A stretch of DNA of 34,906 nt, taken from NCBI GenBank assembly GCA_937897365.1, contig CALCOP010000155.1, forward strand, positions 1-34,906, given 5' to 3'. The notes beneath the pieces were generated by a model that ran no database searches, was not told the DNA's origin, and saw only the letters and a program-made list of their open reading frames with translations. Below, in pieces: positions 8,248 through 15,517 of the stretch. Position 1 is the stretch's first letter, and each line of letters starts with the position of its first letter. The DNA comes from an uncultured euryarchaeote (GTDB taxonomy: Archaea; Thermoplasmatota; Poseidoniia; Poseidoniales; Poseidoniaceae). Position numbers and translations under genes: made by a program.

Positions 8248-8799
8248 TCACTTCTTCGCTTTCTTGAACCAAGACATTTTCGAAATGGGCATAGACTTTG
8301 ACGGACCAATTTTTCTGGTTTCCTTGGAATCTTCCTTCTTAGATTTCGCATCTTTGGATTTACTTGCTAAATTTTTCGCCTTTTCAGCAACCTTTTTTGC
8401 AGTTGTCTTGGCTTTGGTTGCGGCTGCTTTCGCCTTAGCAGGTGCCTCTTTCGCAGCTGATTTCGACTTGGAAGTCGCTTTTTTAGCTGCCGTCTTTGAA
8501 GTTGCGGCCGCTTTCTTAGCCGCACTTACAGATTTCTTAGCAGTAGATTTGGTTGCGCTTTTCGCCTTGGATGCAGCTTTTTTTGCTACGCCCGACGCTT
8601 TATCCGCGGCCTTCGCTGCAGCGCTAACTTTCTTAGCAACCGCTGCACTAAGACCTGCATCTTGGAGTTTTTTTGAACCGGCAGAAGCGACTTTGGAAAC
8701 AGTATCAATTTTAGCACTGATCAATTTTTTTGCAGTTGCAGCCCCAATTCCTGGGAGTGCAGTTAACTTTTCAATTTTTGAATTACCCTTTGCAGACAT
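8248..8799 (-). CDS. Helix-hairpin-helix protein with lysine/alanine-rich histone H1-like C-terminal tail
   Basis: MSAKGNSKIEKLTALPGIGAATAKKLISAKIDTVSKVASAGSKKLQDAGLS (HhH pattern) followed by a ~130-aa K/A/S-rich tail. The tracked ORF extends to 8850; ATG at 8799 is a likely start. Confidence 0.75.
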   Translation of the reverse strand: MSAKGNSKIEKLTALPGIGAATAKKLISAKIDTVSKVASAGSKKLQDAGLSAAVAKKVSAAAKAADKASGVAKKAASKAKSATKSTAKKSVSAAKKAAATSKTAAKKATSKSKSAAKEAPAKAKAAATKAKTTAKKVAEKAKNLASKSKDAKSKKEDSKETRKIGPSKSMPISKMSWFKKAKK

Positions 8800-8900
8800 A
8801 GGCTCACCGGTCACTCCATGAGGATGGAACACATCAATTCTTCTCTTCACTCATTTTGAGAAAGGGTTGACTTGATGAAGTTTAAACCAACCCGTAAGAC

Positions 8901-9767
8901 ATGGGCAACCAAAGGTATGGTGAAAGCATACTTGTCGTTTATGCCCAAGTAGGAAAAGCAAAAGCCAACCACCGGGTTGAAAACGATACTCATTTCCTAC
9001 GAGCCAAATCCTTTCGTTTACCGAGTAAAGTCGTGTATCTCGGGGATGTAGCAACCAATACTTTGGCCTACCTTGAACATCCTGAAACACCCTTTTTTTC
9101 AAAACCACCGCAATTCAACGAACAAAAATGGGCGTTTCAAACGCAGAGTGGAGGCCTTCACGTATCCATTTCTTCAGATTCCTATTGGGGTTTAGGATTG
9201 TTTAATTCTGGCTACTTGAACCGAATCGAACTCAAAGGCACTCCTTTAGAGTACAGTCGATTGTTGTTCGATCTTTCCGCATCTTTAGGACATAAACCAT
9301 GGGAATTCACCCACCTTTCTTCTGCAGAAAGGTACCTTGCCAAACATGATGAAAAGGTGTCTATTCAGTCAAATGAACAAACTTGGAAAGATGCATTAGA
9401 GACCGCAAGATCAATGTTTGGAGAGCAGATGTTCATGGTTCAAGAAAAAGCAACGGCGGTTCAAAAACGCATAGAAAAAGCTGCTGAATCCGATAATTGG
9501 AACAAGGTACATGCACAAATTTCTCTCGAGAATGGACTCTTTGACCTCGATATCGCAAAAGGTGCCCTCGCTGATGGGAATGCCCCCAGTTTCGAACGTG
9601 CTTTGGCTCGAGCTGAAGCGTATTTCATTGAAGCAGACCCTGACAATGAAAATGAAAACGGGAGAGATGGATTTTATGACTCGCCACAGGGAAAAATCCT
9701 CGACCAAAAGGAGGATACTGGGGAAGTTATGTTGGTAGATTTAACTTCAAACAGCGAAGAAGAGTAG
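8901..9767 (+). CDS. Hypothetical protein, 288 aa
   Basis: Long ORF with acidic C-terminus; no family recognised. Confidence 0.65.
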   Translation: MGNQRYGESILVVYAQVGKAKANHRVENDTHFLRAKSFRLPSKVVYLGDVATNTLAYLEHPETPFFSKPPQFNEQKWAFQTQSGGLHVSISSDSYWGLGLFNSGYLNRIELKGTPLEYSRLLFDLSASLGHKPWEFTHLSSAERYLAKHDEKVSIQSNEQTWKDALETARSMFGEQMFMVQEKATAVQKRIEKAAESDNWNKVHAQISLENGLFDLDIAKGALADGNAPSFERALARAEAYFIEADPDNENENGRDGFYDSPQGKILDQKEDTGEVMLVDLTSNSEEE

Positions 9768-9822
9768 AATTTTGGCCGCGTCGCGTTGATAAAGGGGTGG
9801 CAACTCGCACAGTTTGTTCCAC

Positions 9823-10014
9823 ATGGCTTCGAAGAAGAAATCCGACGGTAGCGGTATTCAACAGGCTGCAGGTCTTATTCGATATTTCGACGAAGAATCT
9901 GAAGACGCCTGGAAAATTACTCCATTCCAAGTTTATGCCGCATGTATCGGCGTTGGGACTTTTTTCTATCTTGTCAACCAAGGCGTTATTTCATGGATTC
10001 TTGGCCTGTTTTGA
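9823..10014 (+). CDS. Preprotein translocase subunit Sec61-beta (SecG, archaeal type)
   Basis: MASKKKSDGSGIQQAAGLIRYFDEESEDAWKITPFQVYAACIGVGTFFYLVNQ: basic N-terminus, G-x-AAGLxRYFDEE and a single C-terminal TM are characteristic of archaeal Sec61-beta. Confidence 0.85.
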   Translation: MASKKKSDGSGIQQAAGLIRYFDEESEDAWKITPFQVYAACIGVGTFFYLVNQGVISWILGLF

Positions 10015-10027
10015 AGTAAACTTCAAA
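10010..10027. promoter_or_regulatory. 18-bp inverted repeat TTTGAAGT-AA-ACTTCAAA spanning both convergent stop codons; possible bidirectional terminator
   Basis: Perfect 8-bp arms read directly; overlaps TGA 10012-10014 (+) and TGA 10025-10023 (-). Confidence 0.5.
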
Positions 10028-10379
10028 TTGGCTGAATCATGATAATTCGGTTTTCTTTCTGTGCCATGCATTGTGCAACTTTCATCGCAGTTCGCATGTC
10101 CGTCGTGCCACCGATTATTTTCTGGCCTTCAGCGTCGTGAAGAATGAGTTTGTGTGTAAGGTTGTAAAGAACACCTTCTTCGATTCTCTCAAAAACCCAG
10201 TGTTCATTTTCAATTCGAACCATAGCAGGAATTTCGACCAAAGGACCCATTTCAGATCCAATAACTTGCGTACGGGATTTTAATCCTTGAAGGTCTCGAA
10301 CTGGACTCCAGTTTCGCCGACGTATTGGTGCATGTATTCGTTTCTTTTTCTCAACGCCTTCTCTAAATGCTCTGCTCAT
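10023..10379 (-). CDS. Hypothetical protein, 118 aa
   Basis: ORF MSRAFREGVEKKKRIHAPIRRRNWSPVRDLQGLKSRTQVIGSEMGPLVEIPAMVRIENEHWVFERI...; no family recognised. Confidence 0.6.
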   Translation of the reverse strand: MSRAFREGVEKKKRIHAPIRRRNWSPVRDLQGLKSRTQVIGSEMGPLVEIPAMVRIENEHWVFERIEEGVLYNLTHKLILHDAEGQKIIGGTTDMRTAMKVAQCMAQKENRIIMIQPI

Positions 10380-10393
10380 GAGGGTCCCATCCC

Positions 10394-10413
10394 TTGAAGT
10401 CGCTCGACTTCAA
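10394..10413. promoter_or_regulatory. 20-bp near-perfect palindrome TTGAAGTCG-CT-CGACTTCAA, operator-like or leader hairpin
   Basis: 9-bp perfect arms with 2-nt centre, 14 nt upstream of the start of the minus-strand 118-aa ORF. Confidence 0.55.
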
Positions 10414-10584
10414 ACCGAAGCGAACTTGAACCGCTAATAAGAATCGCGACGCGAACAATGGCGTAAAAGGCGTTTTGAAGAATCATTTGGCGATGTCACA
10501 ATGACTCTGTCTAAAGATTTAGCAAATTTTACAATCGGTGGTTTCATCAAATGGTGACGATTCGATAATCCGGAGACGGGCAAG

Positions 10585-10968
10585 ATGAGCGACATTCCAG
10601 AAGGGCAATATTACACCAAAGAACACGAATGGCTACGCGTAGAAGGTGATGTAGTCGTCATTGGAATCACGGACCACGCTCAACATGCGTTAACCGATAT
10701 TGTCTACATCGAACTCCCTGGTGAAGGCGAGATTCTTGGCGATATGGATGAGTTTGCTATCGTCGAATCCGTCAAATCTGCTTCACCGATTTTTGCACCA
10801 TTCGCTGGAGAAATTACTGCTGTTAACGAAGCATTAGAAGATACTCCAGAACTCATGAATTCCGATCCTTATGGAGAAGGATGGATTGTAAAGATGGTTC
10901 TCGAAGACCCAAGTGCCGTTTCGTCTTTGATGGATGCAGCCGGTTACAAAGCTGAGATTGGCGAGTGA
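10585..10968 (+). CDS. gcvH: Glycine cleavage system H protein
   Basis: YYTKEHEWLRVEGDVVVIGITDHAQHALTDIVYIELPGEGE...AIVESVKSASPIFAPFAGEITAVN (lipoyl-Lys motif ESVKSAS). Confidence 0.95.
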   Translation: MSDIPEGQYYTKEHEWLRVEGDVVVIGITDHAQHALTDIVYIELPGEGEILGDMDEFAIVESVKSASPIFAPFAGEITAVNEALEDTPELMNSDPYGEGWIVKMVLEDPSAVSSLMDAAGYKAEIGE

Positions 10969-11510
10969 ATGGCGTGTCTGAGCGCAGATGGAGCCTCTAT
11001 GTTGACGGCTCTTGCCTCGGAAATCAAAATGTCGATGAAAATACGCCCGCCGCATGGGCCGTTGTTGTTGTCACCGGAGACAACGGTTTAGGAAAAGGAA
11101 GTGGAGAACTCTATGAAGAGTTCTCAGACATGGTCGTGACTGATGAAACTCACGAACATTTCATCGGTGCTGAAGTTGGCTCAAATAATACTGCAGAACT
11201 ATCGGGGTTTGCGGCAGCTTTGCGCTGGCTCCTTGTTGAAGGCAGTGATGAGCACGCAGTCATACGTGCCGATTCTCAATATGCGGGTAATTTAGCATCT
11301 GGTGCATGGAAAGCAAAAGCAAATCGCGAACTGGTCGCCCATGTTCAATCGTTATGGGATACAGTATCCAAACTTCGCCCTCTCAGTTGGGAGCATGTGC
11401 GAGCGCACAGGGGGCATCGTTGGAATGAGCGAGCAGACCATCTTGCGCTTCGTAAAGCCCAAGGAGAACTTCCAGTGCCACTCACTTTTTGGAAACCTGG
11501 TCAGCGTTAA
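10965..11510 (+). CDS. rnhA: Ribonuclease HI family protein (GTG start at 10965 or 10974)
   Basis: SLYVDGSCLGN, NNTAELSGFAAALRWLL, IRADSQYAGN, WEHVRAHRGHRWNERADHLA: D/E/D catalytic layout of RNase HI. Confidence 0.85.
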   Translation: MNGVSERRWSLYVDGSCLGNQNVDENTPAAWAVVVVTGDNGLGKGSGELYEEFSDMVVTDETHEHFIGAEVGSNNTAELSGFAAALRWLLVEGSDEHAVIRADSQYAGNLASGAWKAKANRELVAHVQSLWDTVSKLRPLSWEHVRAHRGHRWNERADHLALRKAQGELPVPLTFWKPGQR

Positions 11511-12373
11511 TCCTGAGCAAGACGGTCTTTCAACCACGCTGAAAATGACTCCGAAAGGTCGCTGCGACGGAGAGCATGATCAACTTGGGCCTGTAGCCAA
11601 GGCAAGGGTTTTCCTGAATCATACCACTGAAATTGAGCGAGCTCTACGCCAAGTAGACCGTCGTTCTCCATCCAGTGTTTTTGAACTGCGATTGACTGAA
11701 GTTCACCGTATGCCTCAACACTGTATTTTTGCAGTAATGCTCGACAATCAGAGGTGAACAAATATCGCCCGCACAGAACGAGATTGGAGGGCGCTTCTTC
11801 GATCGTTGGTTTCTCTACAATTTCAAGGATTCTTTCACCATCTTGGCGCACCACTCCATAATCGGAGACATCTTCAGGCATTACCTTCAGTAAGCCAACA
11901 CATGGCAAACCATTTTTATTGAAGTTTTCAACCAATTTTAAACTCGCAGTCGAAGGAGAAAACGAATCAGGTGAAGTATGTTTGTCGAGTAAAATATTAT
12001 CTCCAAGGAGAACTAAAAAAGGCCCGCTGATATCGGATAAAGCACACTCAATTGCATTTCCAAGACCGAGCGGTTCTTGTTGAATGTGAACATGAACTTC
12101 GATATCAGCAAAAGGTGAAAGAAGTTGTGAATCAATATCGGGACGTTTCGATTGTAGCCAAGCATTGTCGCCAAGTAAACCTGTCAAATCTTTTCGTGGA
12201 GAAGAAATAATATGAATTCGGCGAACACCTGCTGCAACTGCTTCGCGAGCAAGATGGTGGAGAGCAGGTATATCGACAAGCGGTAGGGCCTCTTTGGGAA
12301 CTGATGCGCTGGTTGGTAACATCCGAGTTCCAAGCCCACCCGCCACTAATAACGCGTCTTCAACCGCCGCCAT
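11507..12373 (-). CDS. UTP-glucose-1-phosphate uridylyltransferase-like nucleotidyltransferase
   Basis: ALLVAGGLGTRMLPTSASVPKEALPLVDIPALHHLAREAVAAGVRRIHIISSPRK; GPFLVLLGDNILL. Tracked ORF extends to 12403. Confidence 0.85.
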   Translation of the reverse strand: MAAVEDALLVAGGLGTRMLPTSASVPKEALPLVDIPALHHLAREAVAAGVRRIHIISSPRKDLTGLLGDNAWLQSKRPDIDSQLLSPFADIEVHVHIQQEPLGLGNAIECALSDISGPFLVLLGDNILLDKHTSPDSFSPSTASLKLVENFNKNGLPCVGLLKVMPEDVSDYGVVRQDGERILEIVEKPTIEEAPSNLVLCGRYLFTSDCRALLQKYSVEAYGELQSIAVQKHWMENDGLLGVELAQFQWYDSGKPLPWLQAQVDHALRRSDLSESFSAWLKDRLAQD

Positions 12374-12426
12374 GAGACTTGCTGGAGGGGCGTAGGCTTT
12401 CAAGCGTCGCCCACCTGCGTAGCACT

Positions 12427-12849
12427 ATGGGCAGAACTCACGAATGGCGTTGGTTCGCTGTTGCAGGAGTTCTTCTCGTGGCTCAATCCTTCGTTGATAT
12501 TACCCCTGAAGGCCCATGGAACTCACGATCGTTCTCGAGAGGGATGGTCGGCTTAGCTGGATTGTTATGCCTCTATATGGCGTGGTTTCGATGGGCGTTC
12601 GATAGAAAAGGAGTTGCTCCGACAACAAATTTGTGGAAAGAGCCTGAAGAGACATGGAGTACAGTGTTGGTGTTTGGGCTAAGTTGCTTACTCTTCGTCA
12701 AAATAATCGTTTGGTTGGATTATTCAAGATTCTTTCCTGAACCAGCCGGTATGATTGTCACATTGATTGGAAGTTTAGTGGTGCTCAATGCCCTGTATGT
12801 TGGCCTTATTACAGTAGGACCACTTGCGTCTTCATCTGAAGAAGAATGA
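12427..12849 (+). CDS. Hypothetical membrane protein
   Basis: MGRTHEWRWFAVAGVLLVAQSF... with several hydrophobic segments. Confidence 0.65.
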   Translation: MGRTHEWRWFAVAGVLLVAQSFVDITPEGPWNSRSFSRGMVGLAGLLCLYMAWFRWAFDRKGVAPTTNLWKEPEETWSTVLVFGLSCLLFVKIIVWLDYSRFFPEPAGMIVTLIGSLVVLNALYVGLITVGPLASSSEEE

Positions 12850-12850
12850 T

Positions 12851-14335
12851 TCAATCATTGGATTGTCCAGAATCATTGTCAAGAAGAGCACGTGCATCTT
12901 CAACTGATGGCATGGGGCCGGAATCATCCATGTCACTCTTAAGAACAGGAGATTGCTGTGGCAAAGTCGGTTGCTCACCTTCGCCGTTAAACCATGCTCG
13001 CCACAGAACACAGCGCTCGGGCTTACGGTGAGCAAATGCTTCCCAAAAGGGCTCGAGTGAGCAATGTTCCTCTTTGAAATTTTGAAGCCTTGAAGCAAAG
13101 TGTTCGGGGGATACCTCTTCTAATCGCATCAATAATTCGCGCATGCGTGTCCGGACAACTTCATCTCCATCCTGCCACAATGTCGTAAGTAAGCCGTGAT
13201 TATCGCCTGGAAATTGTTCGAGATAAAATCGCAGAAACGGCACCATGTTTCGACGAACAACAGGAAGAGGATGCTTGGACAATGTCATCATTGTATTGAC
13301 CCAGAGATCTACATCAAGGAACCGTAAATCGCCAACAGTCGAACTCGCTGCTGCCAAAACCCCTTCATCGTCGTCATCTAACATATCATTGAGGAATGGA
13401 ACTGCATCCCATTCAAGACGCCGAAACATTCGTGTGAGAATATCAGCCATTCCGCGTTTAATGAGAATTTCTTCACGTGCGTGGAGTCTTTTCGCAAGTC
13501 TGAGTCCCGTATCTCGATTAAACTCTATTGCTTTAGCAAGACAAAGCGTAACTCGTAGTGCAACTTCCTCGTCTGGGTCTGATGCACGGCGAAGAAGAAC
13601 GGCTTCAAGACCGAGAGGTCCAACCAGATTTGGGCGATGCAAAAGGAGGCGTATCCATTCCATCAACAGAAGCCTGCGTTGCGAACCACTGTTTTCGAGT
13701 TGCTCTATCATCCAACAAGCAGCCTTCACCCCAGCATCATGAACAACTACACCTGTATGGCGTGGGATGACTGCTTGAGGATTCCACTCCAACTGATGTG
13801 GCCCCACTTCAGGTTGGGTATGCCAAGTTCCGGGCCGTTCAGCCAGTGCAATCGATTCTACCAAGTGGTATCCTTGATGAACAGGTTGACCTTGAGGTAC
13901 GGTTGACAAGCCGTTGATGAGTGCAACAGCGAGCCACCACCGATCCGTATTTGGTGCGGATTTGTCAAATGCCTGTGCCAACCAATCAGTTGCAACATTG
14001 AAAAGAAGGCGTTCTGCTACTTTGCCGACGCGCCGATGGAGCCATTTTTGATGTACCTCAAATGGATCATCACTCAAATTCATTCGGTGAGGTACGATTA
14101 AGTCGACAACCGTGTTAAGATTCGATTCAAACATTGCCCTGTCAACTTGTAAGATACCATGACCTTGCTCAATAAGAGATTGAGGAGAGAGAGGCTGTAT
14201 CGGGGGAAAGTCGGGATCCGTCATTGGAGGCTGGGGGAGTGGCCATGAAAGCGTGCCGCGTTCCAATGCTTCAACCATGCCAGTGGCAACAGCCTCAAAC
14301 ACTCTATCTGACAGTTTCGTTCGTTCTCTACCCAT
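12851..14335 (-). CDS. Hypothetical HEAT-repeat-like protein
   Basis: Repeated helical units such as LEAVLLRRASDPDEEVALRVTLCLAKAIEF and PFLNDMLDDDDEGVLAAASSTVGDLRFL; tracked ORF extends to 14356, ATG at 14335 (MGRERTKLSD) is likely. Confidence 0.6.
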   Translation of the reverse strand: MGRERTKLSDRVFEAVATGMVEALERGTLSWPLPQPPMTDPDFPPIQPLSPQSLIEQGHGILQVDRAMFESNLNTVVDLIVPHRMNLSDDPFEVHQKWLHRRVGKVAERLLFNVATDWLAQAFDKSAPNTDRWWLAVALINGLSTVPQGQPVHQGYHLVESIALAERPGTWHTQPEVGPHQLEWNPQAVIPRHTGVVVHDAGVKAACWMIEQLENSGSQRRLLLMEWIRLLLHRPNLVGPLGLEAVLLRRASDPDEEVALRVTLCLAKAIEFNRDTGLRLAKRLHAREEILIKRGMADILTRMFRRLEWDAVPFLNDMLDDDDEGVLAAASSTVGDLRFLDVDLWVNTMMTLSKHPLPVVRRNMVPFLRFYLEQFPGDNHGLLTTLWQDGDEVVRTRMRELLMRLEEVSPEHFASRLQNFKEEHCSLEPFWEAFAHRKPERCVLWRAWFNGEGEQPTLPQQSPVLKSDMDDSGPMPSVEDARALLDNDSGQSND

Positions 14336-14368
14336 GGTGAGACCTCGAGGTTTCAACTGGCGAGTTCA

Positions 14369-15295
14369 TCAAATATCCAATTCAATATTGAGGTTTTGAA
14401 TGAGTTCCTTGTATCGGTTTCGAATGGTGACTTCAGTCACTCCTGCGACTTCAGCAACCTCGCGTTGTGTTCGGCGCTTACCACACAAAACCGATGCGAT
14501 GTAAATAATCGAGGCTGCGATACCGGTTGGGCCTCGACCACTCGTCAATTCTTTCTCCTGCGCCGCCTTAATTAATTCGTAAGCCTTTGCTTCAACTTCA
14601 GCGTCAAGTCCGAGACCGGAACAGAATCTGGAAATATAATCTTCAGGTCCAGTCGGCATAATTTTCATCTTCAATTCTCTGACCATAAATCGGTATGTTC
14701 GTCCGATTTCCTTACGACCAGTTCGAGAAGCCTGTCCAATTTCATCGAGTGTTCGAGGAACACCACATTGACGGCAGGCTGCATAAAGCGATGCTGCCGC
14801 AACACCTTCGATAGAGCGTCCACGAATGAGACGCTTGTCAACCGCTTTCTTGTAATTGACAGCAGCTGCTTCACGAACGGACTTTGGCAACTCCAAGCGA
14901 CTCGCCATACGGTCAAGTTCTGCTAAAGCCATTGCCAGGTTTCGCTCTGTAGCATTCGAGACTCGACTTCGCTTCTGCCACTTACGCATTCGATAAAATT
15001 GAGATCGGTAGCGTGAGTTGATGGTTTTTCCAGAGTAATCTTTGTTTTGCCAGTCAATATCTGTTGAGAGACCTTTGTCGTGAAGCATAACGGTCATTGG
15101 CGCTCCTGTTCGTGCACGTTGGTCGCCTTGCTCAGGAGAGAAAACACGCCATTCTGCGCCTTGATCGATAACATTGTCTTCTAAGACCAATCCACAGTCA
15201 TCACAAATGACTTCACCGCGAGTTTCGTCACGGGTTAAATTTCGACTGCCGCAGTCACTGCATTTTACGATATCTTCTACTTGTTGTTCATCCAT
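14369..15295 (-). CDS. tfb: Transcription initiation factor IIB (TFB)
   Basis: Zinc ribbon [42 protein letters not shown]-reader/linker; two cyclin-like repeats ([64 protein letters not shown]). Confidence 0.97.
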   Translation of the reverse strand: MDEQQVEDIVKCSDCGSRNLTRDETRGEVICDDCGLVLEDNVIDQGAEWRVFSPEQGDQRARTGAPMTVMLHDKGLSTDIDWQNKDYSGKTINSRYRSQFYRMRKWQKRSRVSNATERNLAMALAELDRMASRLELPKSVREAAAVNYKKAVDKRLIRGRSIEGVAAASLYAACRQCGVPRTLDEIGQASRTGRKEIGRTYRFMVRELKMKIMPTGPEDYISRFCSGLGLDAEVEAKAYELIKAAQEKELTSGRGPTGIAASIIYIASVLCGKRRTQREVAEVAGVTEVTIRNRYKELIQNLNIELDI

Positions 15296-15334
15296 ATATA
15301 TTCCTCATTTTATCCCATGCCGAGCGCTATTGCT

Positions 15335-15346
15335 CTATTTTATAGG
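15335..15346 (-). promoter_or_regulatory. Candidate TATA box for tfb (CCTATAAAATAG on the minus strand)
   Basis: A/T-rich archaeal TATA-like element 40-50 nt upstream of the tfb ATG, implying a short leader. Confidence 0.45.
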
Positions 15347-15517
15347 GAACCTTATTATAGTCCGATAAGGGACACTATTTAAACTCAATGGAGAATATGC
15401 TTAAAGTTGTGGACACAGAAACGGTGCTTTTTTACCCGAAATTACTCTTTTACACCAATGCGTTGTTCCCGAACCCGTTATGAACACTGAGCGCTTGAAA
15501 GGAATTGAGGGGGAGGC

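Noticed and set aside
8231-8821. 196-aa plus-strand ORF rich in Ala/Phe/Leu
   Set aside because: Antisense to the K/A-rich H1-like gene; its composition is the reverse-complement image of Lys/Ala codons.
13245-13742. 165-aa plus-strand ORF
   Set aside because: Antisense to the HEAT-like gene; Arg/Ser-rich, typical spurious ORF.
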